Assembly: GCA_022457155.1 (NCBI GenBank) | Contig: JAJGOT010000196.1 | Span: 1,117,501 to 1,181,500, forward strand | DNA: 64,000 nt | Reading direction: 5' to 3' | Source of the DNA: Cladopsammia gracilis | Lineage: Eukaryota > Cnidaria > Anthozoa > Scleractinia > Dendrophylliidae | In this document: positions 33,001 through 45,264 of the stretch, piece by piece | Numbering within the stretch: position 1 is the first letter of the stretch | Layout of the letters: every line of letters starts with the position of its first letter | The notes under the pieces: model-generated | Seen by the model: only the letters and a program-made list of their open reading frames with translations | The model's database searches: none | What the model was told of the DNA's origin: nothing | Translations under genes and position numbers: made by a program

Positions 33001-34699
33001 AGGGTAGAAGGAAAGTGAAAATGTTATAGACTGGGACTTATCAACATTATTATTATTTTTTTGCAAAAGAAGGGGAACCCGTGCCCCTCTGCTAACTTTG
33101 CGATAAGGCTTTTAAAGGTTTTAGTAGTGTTCAGTTCAGCATTGGGCCGTTGTTTGTACTCCAACAATAGGAAAAAATAATATTCTCAGTATTGAACTGG
33201 AGGCTCATGTGGTACAATGTTTTCACATGCAAATATTTTTACTGATATCCCACTGCATGGGCCTCCATTGCCAGCTAGTTCCCATTCAATACCGAAAATA
33301 CATTGTTGTCTATTCACACAAAGAAAATTAATCATTCCAATAGAGTGGTCTCTCTTCCAAAAGATTTGTTATGTATGTTTGATATTGTCACTAGTAGTTC
33401 AAGTTTTCTTTGCTGGGCCAAATCTTCGACAAATCAATTTTGTCTCTGGTAGGCAACAGATGAAAATCAACGACTGGTTTTTGTTTGTTAGCATTCAATG
33501 CAATAACCTATTTAATATTGATTGGTATTCGGCAATCTCTGAACAAAAAACAGTCAGTTTACATTCATTTAATATCAATCAGCACTATAAGTTGCGCAGC
33601 CCAAGCTTTTTTTGCCGGGAGGGAGGGGGTAGTTTAGTTTTAGTGGGGATCAGAATCAGCACATCACTAACTTGGGATTGCAAAATTTACATTTTCACAA
33701 AAGTGTCTCAGATGGGGTCTATAATTTGGTCACAGAATAGACTATAAAGGAGTAAGTGCTCTGAGAGGCCAGCGCCACATACCCAGCAAAAGTTGATTGC
33801 AGTACCCCCCTCGGGGCAGTTACTTAACAGAAAACCCTGAAAGGCCAGTGGACCCAGCAAAAGTTGATTGCAGTACCCCCATCGGGGCCAGTCATTTAAC
33901 AGTAAACCCAGAATGCTTTGGGTTTTTCTGAGTAAAAATATTTAAACTCTCTGAATGGCTATCTTTAGAAGAAATCACTTCCCCTTGAAACAAAAATTCA
34001 TCCTTTGGTCAAATCATTCACAAGTAAGTAGATGACTTTCACACCCATCAGGCCTTGTTAGTGGCAAATACTCTTATTCAGGCCTGTAACCCATATACAC
34101 CTCAGTGTGTGAAGGATAATGCTTTCTTATAGTCTTGACAATGCATGATGGGCACATGTTTCTATTTCCCTTCCCCAAGTGGCCATCCGTATCAGTCCAA
34201 TATAAATTGACGATAGGCTGCCTTCCTAAAGGCCCTTGTATTATTGTCATCTCTGTCTTTACGAATATCTGCTCGTTTTCTTATGCAGAATTGCAGAACA
34301 TCCGGATCTATAAAACACAGTTTTTAAATCTAGTAAAACTTGTTACGCATCTCCTCTGGCCACAGCATTTGTTTTCTATTTCCTGTGGCATAATTACACA
34401 AACATTGCACTTGCACCATGGAACTGGTGTTTCAGAATGGGAGTGACACTCAGGAACTGGGGGCTGCAACTGCTCCTACCAATGTTTGGTGGATCAGTTT
34501 CAGGGACAACCTGGGTATCCTTATCACCACTTTCATCATCATCGCTGTCATTGTCTTCTATAATGATTAACCCATGAATGTAGTCCATATTACTCACCCA
34601 TGCTGAAGACTTCTCACACACAGGTTTTTGATCATACGATTGTCTAGTGTTGTATGAAATCATGCAACAAATAATATTTCTTTTAAAAATTGAATTTAT
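33001..34699. other. Intronic, short tandem duplication, no gene
   Basis: A block with CCAGCAAAAGTTGATTGCAG occurs twice, near 33783 and 33852, about 70 bases apart. The open frames here (for example 33217-33747) have no recognisable domain. Confidence 0.5.
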
Positions 34700-35965
34700 C
34701 ACAAATTTTATGAACCAAGCCTTTATAAACAAACTCTGGAGAGGTGTCTGCTAAATAAATTAAATTTTGTACCATGGATGAAACAACAGTAAACATGTGT
34801 ATTACACAGAATCTTTAGTACATGTAATAGCAAAATACCACAAAATATATATCAAGGTAAGTACGGTATGCGATTTATATTTCATCCACCTGAATTAATT
34901 TGTGAAACATACATATAAGAATAGAAATAAACACTAACTTGAAATATATTCCAATAGCAGTTATGAACACGAGTATACTTGTCCAGCTTCTACCAAAAAA
35001 TATTTCATTTTCATCTTACATGTACAATAAAGAGAAAAGGCAAAACAGCGATTTGGTTTGAAGTTGTAAAATTAATACGGTGCAATTTCGATAACTCGAA
35101 TTGTTATTGTAAACATAGAATAATCGAAGGTTTCATTCAAGTGGAAACCATTCATTTAGTTTGTGTGTTCACACATTTTATGAACCAAGCCTTTATAAAC
35201 AAACTCTAAACTATATTTCCATAATTTCATCTGCTGTCTTTATAGTGGGAGAGGTGTCTGCTAAATAAATTAAATTTTGTACCATGGATGACAACAACAG
35301 TAAACATGTGTATTACAGAGAATCTTTAGTCCATATAGAGCAGTTTTCAATTGAGTGTCGAAAGTAATTACACAATTGCTTTTGTTTTGCATTGCTACGC
35401 TTTGTGATTGGCTAAAAAATCTCGCGCCACTTTCTCGACCAATCAGAAGTAAAACCAAAACCAATCGTGACTTGCTCGCACGCGTTTTCCCGCGCTTGGC
35501 GCCGCCGACATGTAATAGCTTCGAGCTCTGATTGGTTCATTGGATTGTTTACGACTGCTGTGATTGGTCAGAGTAATTACTTTGGTTTTGGTTTTACGAC
35601 ACTCAATTGAAAACTGCTCTAATAGCAAAATATCCAAAATATTTATCAAGGTAAGTACGGTATGAGATTTATATTTCATCCACCCAAATTCATTTGTGAA
35701 ACATACATATAGGAATAGAAAAAAACACTAACTTGAAATATACTGTATTCCAATAGCCGTTAATACGAGTATACTTGTCAAGCTTCTACCAAAAAATTAC
35801 AATTTCATCTTACATGTATAATAAAGTCAATAAACAGAAAAGGCAAAACAGCGATTTGGTTTGATATTGTAAAATTAATACGGTGAAATGCCGATAACTC
35901 GAATTGTTATTGTAAACATAGAATAATCGAAGGTTTCATTCAAGTGGAAACCATTCATTTGGTTG
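34700..35965 (+). repeat. Tandem duplication of about 470 bp, second copy carrying a MITE
   Basis: Copy 1 (about 34700-35173) and copy 2 (about 35174-35965) share long matches such as AAGCCTTTATAAACAAACTC, GAGGTGTCTGCTAAATAAAT, AAACATGTGTATTACA and GAATAATCGAAGGTTTCATT. Copy 2 has an extra 282-bp element after TTTAGTCCATA, so copy 1 supplies the unfilled site. Confidence 0.85.
35338..35619. mobile_element. 282-bp MITE with TA duplication (mariner/Tc1-like)
   Basis: Ends GAGCAGTTTTCAATTGAGTG and its reverse complement, flanked by TA on each side (35336-35337 and 35620-35621). The tandem copy lacks it and has a single TA. The inside has several CCAAT/ATTGG motifs. A second family member is at 63291-63568. 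Confidence 0.9.
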
Positions 35966-37210
35966 TGGCAACAAACCCGTTACTACCGAAATTACTCACG
36001 GAACGAGCTTTGAACTAAGATACACATTTTCTAATATTGGAGATAAATGGGCGTGAATTACGTAAGCTTACCTTGTTTCGCCATGGTTTCGATAATTGCG
36101 AACCACACTTCCACTGCTCCGAGAAAATCACACCATGTGTTTTGCAAGGCAACCACGATTTGTGTTTGTTGCTGTCCGAATCATAGAACAGGTACATTGC
36201 TATAAGATGCAAAGATAGAAGTATTTTGGCGACACGATTTTAGTCACTGCTAGCTCAAACAATATAAGCTTACTGTAAATCGACAAACCTCTGATTTTGT
36301 CACCTCACAATATAAGAGTTAACACGATGGATGAGAAATAAGAACTTTAAAACACTCGGCTTTTGCGCTTCCATGTCTTCAAACCACTTGAATAAGTTTC
36401 AAAGGGGTTTAAAAAAGTTATACAAAGCACATAGCACGTGAAAATGTCCAATATCGGCGCTAACCAACGCAAAATTGCCCCGGTCTTGCCTAATTCAAAA
36501 TGGCGACTGTTTGCAAATTTCAAAGTTTACAATTGCGGTGGGTATGAGAAGTTCATGACATCCTAATACCCTGGGGAAATTAACAATAGGTCCGGGGATA
36601 CTCCCCAAAAATTTTAGTGGCGGCATGCGACGATCTTCTTGAAATCCTAACCGGTTTAACCAACCATGTCCTAATATAGCTTGTATAAAAAACTAACTCC
36701 CCCGGACAAAAGTTCACAAGTTAACAAAGTTTAAACAAAGAAAGCTTTGTTAGCAACTTTTGTCCCTATTTTGTAGTGATTCCTAAATCTCGTTTATGCG
36801 CAAGCGCATTAACGAGATAAAAAGGAGAGCAAACTGTCTGCAAATATTTTCCGCCAATAAAATATTAATAGAGAAGGTCTCATGTTAGAAGTGGTCACTC
36901 ACAACAACAACTACAAAATATACCAATGACAAATTCGTAAGACCCATAGAGGTGAAGAAACAGTAATGTCTCACATTAATATTATTAGAATCGCAGATCG
37001 AAAGAACGCTATACCACATATCCAATCTAGACTTAAATTGGTATGCCAACCAGACATAAGGTTCATTCCTCTATAATGAGTATGATAACTGGTAGTAATG
37101 GTACTGTCAGTAATGGGTTAATTCTTCACTGTTGGACTATACAAGTTGTTTCTTGAGTGATGGCTAGTCTGCGTAGCAGTTGCAAGAGATAATTAAATGG
37201 TGGGTGCCAG
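35966..37210. other. Intronic, no gene
   Basis: AT-rich. A small hairpin (ATCTCGTTTATGCGC with GCGCATTAACGAGAT) lies near 36787-36819. No coding evidence. Confidence 0.5.
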
Positions 37211-37371
37211 GTTTGGGAGACAAGATGCGCATCTTGGGTGTGCAAGTACACCAATACATGCCTACATACATAACTTTATTTCAACTCTATAATTCGAGAT
37301 GAAATAAAGTTGTGTATGTATGTATAGCAGTACCTGCAGTCCCAAGATGCACATCTTGTCTCCTACGTATA
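37211..37371. repeat. Long imperfect palindrome
   Basis: GGAGACAAGATGCGCATCTT pairs with AAGATGCACATCTTGTCTCC, and inside it ACATACATAACTTTATTTCA pairs with TGAAATAAAGTTGTGTATGT. Tail-like CATA repeats suggest two LINE 3' ends facing each other, or a foldback MITE. Confidence 0.8.
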
Positions 37372-37487
37372 TCTTTAAATTCTTGCACCTCATATTTAAC
37401 TCCATATTTAACTCCATATTTAACCTGTGCAGGATAACAAAGGGTGAGAGAGAATACCTGGTTCCCAGTTGTCAAATAAACACAGAA

Positions 37488-37627
37488 AATAGAAATAGAA
37501 AAATAGAAATAAAAATAGAAAATAGAAAATAAAAATAGAAAATAGAAAATAGAAAATAGAAAATAGAAAATAGAAAATAGAAAATAGAAAATAGAAAATA
37601 GAAAATAGAAAATAGAAAATAGAAAAA
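37488..37627 (+). repeat. Minisatellite, 7-bp unit AAAATAG
   Basis: About 19 copies of GAAAATA with a few one-base variants near the left edge. The long open frames across it are an artefact of the repeat. Confidence 0.95.
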
Positions 37628-38268
37628 TGGTTTGCAAAACCAGATGACTATTAAAAAGATGTATAGTTTTGAGTGACACGGTTGCACATAGCATGGGCAT
37701 TAATAATATATGCTCACAAAACACCATGTTTAGGACTTCCATGTTATCTCATTTTTGAATTTGTGAGGCAGAAAACCCGTTAGAGCTATGACGGTTACAA
37801 TGTGTGCCAGTTGGTTTCCATAACTCGAACCGTTTAAAGGAAAAATAAGTCACCATTTCATGTTACAATAACTTCCACAATAGAGGGGCTATCACCTCCT
37901 GCATTTATTACATTTATTTATTGTGTACAGTTACACTCCTTGGTTATCCTGGGAATTATAGATCCAATTTACATGATAAGTACCGTACCGAGTCTTCACA
38001 GGCTCTGGAAACATCGAGGAAGCAAATAAAACAACACATGCTGATGACATTTTCAACTGTTTGAAGATCAATTCGGACAGTCGGTCGCTAGACTCATGTC
38101 GACCACACACCGGTTTTTATTTGAATGTTCGATTGTCTTGTAAAATCTGCTGCATGCGGGAAAGATATTTTCAGATAAAAGTACTTGTTTACTATCTTGT
38201 TTCAACTTTTATTTACTTTATTTATTACAGCTTCACTCCACTAAATTAAAAGTAGATAATAAATTAAA
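37628..38268. other. Intronic, no gene
   Basis: No domain, RNA gene or clear repeat recognised. Confidence 0.5.
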
Positions 38269-38556
38269 TTGTTATATAGCTGGAGTTTTTGTCAATACAA
38301 GGCGCGCGTTGATTGGTTGATTCATCGTCACATGACACCTAACAAACAAACTGTTTCCCGCGAATTGTGCTGAGCGGGCAACATTTGAGAAAGCGGGCAA
38401 CAATTTTGACGTCAGGGGGTAACATTGCACTGTTGCCCGCTAGCGCACGTGATCAGACCGTGACAAAAGGTGGCATGATTGTGATGGATCGAGTGCTCGG
38501 CGCGTTTTTCAAACTGTCTTGTGTTGTTTTTTTTTTTTTGTGTTGCTATATAACAA
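38269..38556. mobile_element. 288-bp element with 12-bp TIR TTGTTATATAGC
   Basis: Starts TTGTTATATAGC and ends GCTATATAACAA. No coding sequence. Two GCGGGCAACA-type motifs sit inside. It directly abuts the next palindrome. Confidence 0.55.
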
Positions 38557-38558
38557 AT

Positions 38559-38697
38559 CACTTAATGACTGATCCCTCGGGAAACAGTGAATTTTGTTTC
38601 CCTCGAATCTCGATGTTTCCCTCGACTTCGTCCCGGGAAACATCGAGATTCTCGGGAAACAAAGTTCACTGTTTCCCTCGGGACCAGTCATTAAGTG
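38559..38697. mobile_element. Palindromic MITE (about 139 bp)
   Basis: CACTTAATGACTGATCCCTC at the left pairs with the right end GGGACCAGTCATTAAGTG. Inner repeats of GTTTCCCTCG and CGGGAAAC extend the pairing almost to the centre. No duplication could be fixed. Confidence 0.8.
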
Positions 38698-39105
38698 TTT
38701 ATTAATTACGACTATAATGAAAACTGACTCAACACACTTCCGGATCGATGTTTTGTTGCTGGTAGGTTAAAATCTTCTGAACTTTCGAATGTATTTGATG
38801 TTTATATCTTCCTGGTATTTCGAAGGAAATTTCCACCAATAAAATAATAGTTTTCTTGCAAAATTCCTAAGAAGTGACAGAACGGTAAACGATATCTCTT
38901 CATGTTTTCGCGCGTGACAGAATGGCGACCAAAATCTAATTTGTATAAAAGGTGGACCAGTGATCCAGCCGTTGTTGGGAGGAGAATCAGAAAACCGAAC
39001 TCCCACAAACGTCCGAAAATCAAGTCTACATTAGACACAGACAGCTGTTCACTTGAGGCTTTTTTTGACATGCAATCCTGCCCCAATAAAAGGAAAATCT
39101 GCACA
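38698..39105. other. Intronic, no gene
   Basis: No recognisable coding or repeat signal. Confidence 0.5.
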
Positions 39106-40120
39106 CATACCTACATACATACATACATACATACATACATACATACATACATACATACTTTATTTAGCGTGGAAATACACACTTAGCTACAAAGCTAGTT
39201 TCCAGGTATTCCACAATTAACAATATAACAATTTGTAACGAAATAAGTAAAACAATTACAAAAGCTCTTCGAGTAGAGAAGCCGTGCTTTAAGAAGCTTT
39301 AAGGGTCTTGTAAGTGCCCCTAAGGAACGAGAATTAATTCAATATATTGTTATGATTTGCTTTACATGTACAGTCACTTTTCCGGTCACACTAGGTGATC
39401 CGTTACTGCACTGTACGTCATTTGAAACCTTTAATCAGTCTTTCGCAATCACTCGTGCATGAAAGGTCAATTTCAACTTTTATATTACTTCCACTTATCT
39501 GTTGCTCGAAAAGAAAGAAAACGAAATCGTTATCGAATGGAACTCTCGCCAAACCCGGCAATAAGGTAAGTTCCTTTTACTTAATATGTTTCGTTTCGTC
39601 ATTTTCCTTTTTCTTATGTTGTAAATAAATCCAATCATCCATGAGCTTGAAGTTGCTATATCGACTGATATGACGTCACTAACACTTCGCCTCAGGCTAT
39701 AAATCACTTGAAAAACTCAACTTTTTCACTTTTGCAGCCCATTTAATAAGTCGTGCGCTTGGCTCAGAGCCATGCACGACTAATTAAAATATACTAAAAT
39801 ACCAATTAGTTAAAATTTATGATAAACTAAATACATTATTAAATAGGTTACATCCAATAATTCAAAACTAATTACAATTTAACTCTTTCCTCATATAAAT
39901 ATCAACTGTTTAAAATTCAAATTTAATTAACACGAAACTTACAGTCTGTACTAAAATAAGTTTTGCGAATTGTTCTATGGAATTACTTTAAACTGGCAAG
40001 TTCGCGATTTTCATTCGTCAACGAATTCCATTCTTTTGCAACATTATAACGCCATGGTTTTAGTCCGAATGTTTTTTAATCTGCAGTTTATAAAATGTAA
40101 ACAATGTAACCATTCTAGGG
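39106..40120 (-). mobile_element. LINE 3' fragments (CATA tail at left)
   Basis: A (CATA)n run at 39106-39160 followed by CTTTATTTAGCGTGG looks like the 3' end of a minus-strand LINE. The next kilobase has the AT-rich UTR-like content seen beside the other LINE tails (4071, 49552). No intact coding sequence is left, so extent and class are uncertain. Confidence 0.4.
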
Positions 40121-40613
40121 TGGATGCCCACGGTTTCACCTGATCTGTACTCCCCCAGAGGTAGGGCACCCTACCCCCTTCCTCGTTCTAAACTTGTGCG
40201 AAAGGTGGATCCTTTCGATACCCCTCGAGAATCAGATGTGGCCACTTGCCGTAAACAATTGCTTCGCAAAGAGACAAAAATGGCGTTTCCTCCATCTTGA
40301 AACGTACGTCCATTTCTCAAAGTTAAAGCTTCTTGTATCCATCATATGTCAAAATGAAATAGCTGTGTTAATAAATAAGTGAAAAAATGGTTACTTTGAA
40401 TGTTATACACAACAAACTAGATCGCTTTTAGGATTGTTCGTTTAAGACACACAAACATATATATATATATATAATATTTATATTTGAATATAAACAAAGG
40501 GTATTGTAGTTACTGTGAAAAGGTATCTACCGCCTGTCACCACATTTGTGATGCGAACACAATAGCTATATATATATTTCTATTTTTCAAAAATGTCATT
40601 TTTTTGCAAACGG

Positions 40614-40614
<1 letters not shown>
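40121..40614. other. Intronic, no gene
   Basis: A short (AT)n run near 40458. No gene seen. Confidence 0.5.
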
Positions 40615-41034
<420 letters not shown>

Positions 41035-41728
41035 TTTCTTTTTCTCCTGTGCCCGCCTCGAATAGCCCTTGCTTATTGCGGGCACAAGCTTTGTAAACCT
41101 ATACTTAATTTGAAATAAAACTTGTTGTTGTTGTTATCTGAATAACAGCCATCCGCCGTGCAACATAACAGTTCAGAGAAGCACCCAAGTAAACAGGGTG
41201 CAAGAAGCGTTGAAATAAATTATGGGAAATGAGTTTTAGAAATCGGGAGTAAAAATGACTTGGGACAGGAATCGAACCATTAACCAGTCAAATAGTGATA
41301 GTGACGATAGTGATAGTGGCACTTAATGGCACCTTCTTGCAGCCTGTAAGTAAGAGATACGAAAGATTTTACCAAGCTTGGTTTGCCAAAAAAAAAAAGC
41401 TTGGTTTGCCAAAGCCAATAGTCTTGATGCATATTTACGTCATATATTCCCCCTCCCACAGGCCTCCCTTTCGAAGTGTAAACCTGTGACAATCTCATCA
41501 ACTATGAAAAGAATACCCATTCAAAACAACGTGAACTTGTCAAAGTTCAGCAGGTAATTTCGTACAAACGAGGCTTGGTCGTGAAGTTTGAGCTGGTGAC
41601 TTGTTGAAAGTACTTAAGCCAAATATTTTTTTATTAGTCTAACAACAAGTGTTATTCGATTTTACTTTCTATGATATTGACCTACATGTAATACTATGCC
41701 AGAAAAATATGTCTTCTGTTCATTTAAG
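41035..41728. other. Intronic, no gene
   Basis: From about 41600 the sequence becomes the second copy of the 20270-20640 duplication. No coding evidence. Confidence 0.5.
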
Positions 41729-42252
41729 TTAAAGTGCAACTAACCCCAATTTTTTTCTTTCGCTAAAAAAATCTCCTGTTTGTCCTGATTACTTGTGCGA
41801 AAAAAAATATCGCAATTGATAAAATCCCCGCGTTTTTACAGCTGTTTGAAGTTAGGTGCTTCTGCCCCATTACCGAGCATTTGTGGGAGCTGGGTACGAA
41901 CTTTGCTGTGACTTCATCGAAGGAGACCATTTGCCGCGTTCTCATAAGCATATCACCGCGAAGCGACAAAGGAGAAGGCATTTTAACGCGAATGGTACTC
42001 AAAAGCCAGAAAAGGGATTTTGTGCACCGCGATGCCTTTTTTGTGTTTGCCCACAGTTCCTTTGCTCTTCACATAAAATCAATCTCCTTCGATGACGTCA
42101 CAAGACGTCAAAGCAAACCTCGGACCCATTCTTCACATTGCTCGGTACTGGCCGAATGAACCGCCAAAATTTGAAACTTTCGCACAGGTAATCAGGACAG
42201 TTATGAGATTTCGTTTGGCGAAAAACATTATTGGGGGTTACTTGCACTTTAA
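41729..42252. mobile_element. 524-bp TTAA MITE (piggyBac-like)
   Basis: TTAA at 41729-41732 and 42249-42252. Ends AGTGCAACTAACCCC and GGGGTTACTTGCACT are inverted repeats. Absent from the paralogous copy at 20270-20640. No transposase. Confidence 0.85.
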
Positions 42253-42411
42253 AGTGTTTTGCGTTCAATCAAGCAAATCTTCAGCAAAGCACTATAGTTT
42301 GGGGGAAATGGTGAAAAAGGCGCCTTGAAACAGAACATAAATTTGGTGTCAAAAAGGGTTCATGCGTACGACTTAGATATATATCAACTGCTTACTTTTT
42401 GTTAATTCCAG

Positions 42412-42483
42412 CGATGCCAATACCAACAACAACAGCACTACAAACAACCATGCCAGTTGGAGCAACGACAACAGTGCTCCCAG
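42412..42483 (+). CDS. Polycystin-1/PKDREJ-like receptor: Thr/Pro-rich linker exon
   Basis: Acceptor TTTTGTTAATTCCAG ends at 42411 and donor GTAAGA starts at 42484. 72 bases, phase 1 at both ends. Encodes MPIPTTTALQTTMPVGATTT, a mucin-like, probably O-glycosylated extracellular spacer. Its last base completes a GAT codon with the REJ exon at 44856, so the join is in frame. A near-identical exon lies 21.8 kb upstream (20549-20620). Confidence 0.75.
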
Positions 42484-42795
42484 GTAAGACTGTTAATTGT
42501 TGCTGTTGTGAAGGACATTTAAGTGCCGTTTGTATGAAGTTGTTTTTCATAATTTGCTGGGTCACGTGACCTTCGAACTAGGACTTGTCGCTTTTCTTCG
42601 GACCACGAGGTTTTGTCTTCTTTGACATATATTTTTCGGGACATTTGGTTCCCTAAGCCTTATAGTTTGTTGTGGAAATTGTTTATTAAAGAGGTTACTT
42701 GAAACCATTTGCCGCCAAATAATTGAGTGAGTGTCTGGTAAATATTCCTCGCAGGGTGTGGTGGACTGTTAGTAAATAAGTTTCTCGCGCTGTAC
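42484..42795. other. Intron sequence, no other feature
   Basis: Nothing recognised. Confidence 0.5.
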
Positions 42796-43470
42796 CCTTT
42801 AATGTTCATTGAGTTTGGTTGACACGTTTGGTTCCCGCAATGGATGCAATTAACCATTTAAAATGACAGAAATGCCAGTGGCTCCGTGGACAAAGCTCAG
42901 CGTTGACTTCTGTGTACCACTCGCGAGTAGAGACCTCGCCCATGTCTTCTGCTTTTAATTTAGATATGAATGAATCCCACGATTCGTCTTTTCCTTGTTG
43001 GGTTTGACGAAACTTATCAATATTATATAACTGATTGTGCGATACCTTGAATTTGTTCCGCGACACTTCGATCGCTCAAGGTCTTAAAAAATATCAAGCG
43101 TCGCCTCTCCCATCGAGTCCAGGAACAGCGACCGTTTTTTTACCCTGTCCGGTATCTTGTAAGCATTGAAATGGTTGTTTTTGAAGCGGTCGGCGTACGT
43201 ATTTGATGAACCCTGGGTACACCGTTTCGCGATCTTTGTTGATGTGAAACTCGTAAAATTTCCTGTAAGTGCCTTTGCCATTTCACATACTCGTCGCCAA
43301 TTTAATGTTCATTGAGTCTTTTGTTTCTCTAACTGTTCGCTTACATTCATGTTTTACGCTAATTCAAAATAAAACCTGCTCTTTTCTCCGCCGATCCGAG
43401 GTAACCCTTGAATCCCGGATCTAAGATCCAGTTTATGCGCGGTTATTGACCACGACAGTACTGACCTACC
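42796..43470 (-). mobile_element. Partial Ty3/gypsy element (LTR plus gag fragment)
   Basis: Minus-strand gag pieces (43281-43084 with KNNHFNAYKIPDRVKKRSLF, and 43066-42806 with GKDESWDSFISKLKAE) match the gag of the 23076-27190 element. The same TTGGCGACGAG primer site abuts an LTR-like region (about 43295-43470). The left end keeps only about 15 bases of LTR start (TTTAATGTTCATTGAG). Internally deleted and dead. Confidence 0.75.
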
Positions 43471-44001
43471 TTGGAACATGTGGGTCGATATTGGTACCAG
43501 TACTTAATATCATTAACATTTAGGAATGGTTGAATCATTTCGAAACTTTCGCGAAAGGTGGGTCCTTTCGAAACCCCTTGAAGACTTGAGATGTGGCCAC
43601 TTCAGCAAAATGCTTCGCAAAGCCTTATTTTTAATATTCCGCATCAACCCTAAGTACCTCGTTTATTCAATTTTTTTCCGGGAGATCATTTTCTTAATCT
43701 GTGAGCATACAAGAGGGAGAACCTCTAAATCACATACCGGTATCGTCGCTTATTATTAAGAAAATAAATAAATAAATAAATAAATAATGTTTCGAAGAAA
43801 GAAAGGCCGTAATACTTTTGTAAATTGAACACTATCATTTTCTATGTAGAGAATATTGAAGCAGTTAAGTAACACAGCGGCAGATTAAAAGTTACGTTAA
43901 TTTTGACCTCATAAGCTTTAGAGGAAAAAAAACAAATAGATAATAAAACTTTTAGCCTTTCCCTCCCCTGACAGAAGATTCTCCAGCAAGTAGTGTTATT
44001 T
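43471..44001. other. Intron sequence, no gene
   Basis: An (AAAT)n run lies near 43757-43787. No coding evidence. Confidence 0.5.
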
Positions 44002-44327
44002 AAGGAGGCTCGTAACAGTTTTCTTTTTTTTCGTGGGGTGTATGTTTTGCAATTGAAACTTCGCAGGGAAGACATGATTCGATTTTCGTTTTTTTTTTAT
44101 ATAATTCGTACTTCACCAAATTTGATCACAGTTTTTTGTTCAATGGTTTCCAGCGACGGCGGTTACCATATCAACACCAGCTTATTGCCCTTTGTTTTAA
44201 AAAATTTTGTTTCTCTTTCCCGTTAAAACATCTTTGATGATAACGGAGACTTATTAAAGAACATTTAACTCGTTCGATAGCCACGATTGCAAGACGTTTC
44301 TGTTTTTAAACTGTTGCGAGCCTCCTT
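44002..44327. mobile_element. 326-bp MITE (TIR AAGGAGGCTCGTAACAG)
   Basis: AAGGAGGCTCGTAACAGTTTT at the left pairs with AAACTGTTGCGAGCCTCCTT at the right, one mismatch. The target duplication is not clear (TTT/TTA type). Confidence 0.75.
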
Positions 44328-44855
44328 ATCTGCTTTTTTACCCACCCTTTCGGAATACGTGAGAAGACGTGATTAAAATTCGCTGGTAGATCGCATCTCC
44401 CATCATGTTTAGCTCCGGCTGCCTTCCCCTAATATGAATGGCCTTCTTGACATTTTACCCTAAAGAGGCTGTGATATGAATAGTATTTGAACCATAATCG
44501 CTACCGTGTTTACTATATACTAGTTGTCAATACAGAGGTATCAGCGGTGTGCCGATCGTGTGATTTGCTATTAGTCAGTTCATAAGGCAAAACTATTGTC
44601 AAACTATTATACACCGGACAGGATTCATCGTCCATCATGGTGGTCTCTTTATGGACCCCTCCCCACCTCAAAGAGCATATAGCCCCCACACTCTATAAGA
44701 ATTAAAAAAAGATTGAAACCTTGTTGTGCCGTTTTACAGGCAATGCAATAAAAATTGAAACGTCTGTAAAGTGCCACTCATTTTATGGCAGTGTCAAAGT
44801 TAAGGAACGTGCATACAAATTATCGATATTCTAAATTTAGTTACATGTTTTGCAG
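44328..44855. other. Intron sequence, no gene
   Basis: Ends in the acceptor TTACATGTTTTGCAG of the REJ exon. No other feature seen. Confidence 0.5.
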
Positions 44856-45264
44856 ATGGAGGAATTAGCAAGAAAAGACCTAATCTGGTTGCAGTCATCT
44901 TCGGAGGAGCCGTAGTCCAACGAGGCCTGGAAGGAAACCTTACGATGAACGGCTCTCTTTCCTATGACCCTGAAACTTACGACAACGCGGGAATAAACTT
45001 TTCTTGGCAGTATGGAAAGATGAAAGGACAATATCACGCCAGCATCATTTCACTCAATAAACTGGATTTATTTACAGCAATGAAGAACTCCACAAGTCAT
45101 GAATTAAGGAACGCTACCGGTCCAGTTATTACTATTGACACCAGCTTTTTTCATTATAACGAAACAGTCATTGTCAAGTTAACAGTAGCAAAGGACCATC
45201 GTGCTTCAAGCGTATTCCAAATTGTTCATTTGTTGAAAGCAGATCCACCTAAGTTATTCCAAAG
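44856..45264 (+). CDS. Polycystin-1/PKDREJ-like receptor: REJ region exon 1
   Basis: Acceptor TGTTTTGCAG, donor GTACGT at 45265. 409 bases, phase 1 in and phase 2 out. It opens with KKRPNLVAVIFGGAVVQRG and LTMNGSLSYDPETYDNAGINF, the start of a REJ (receptor for egg jelly) region with its Asp-Pro and FSW landmarks. Several N-x-S/T sites fit an extracellular domain. The REJ module is found in polycystin-1 family proteins and sea-urchin sperm receptors. The first codon is completed by the 42412 exon and the last by the 48438 exon. Confidence 0.85.

Larger units (their letters stand above)
41630..42500 (+). repeat. Segmental duplicate of 20270-20640 (copy 2)
   Basis: Same order of matches as copy 1, including the Thr/Pro exon and its acceptor context, with an extra TTAA element at 41729-42252. 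Confidence 0.75.

Noticed and set aside
33217..33747. 176-residue ORF
   Set aside because: No domain; composition like non-coding AT-rich DNA.
37287..37742. 151- and 71-residue ORFs rich in Phe/Tyr/Leu
   Set aside because: Artefact of the AAAATAG minisatellite.
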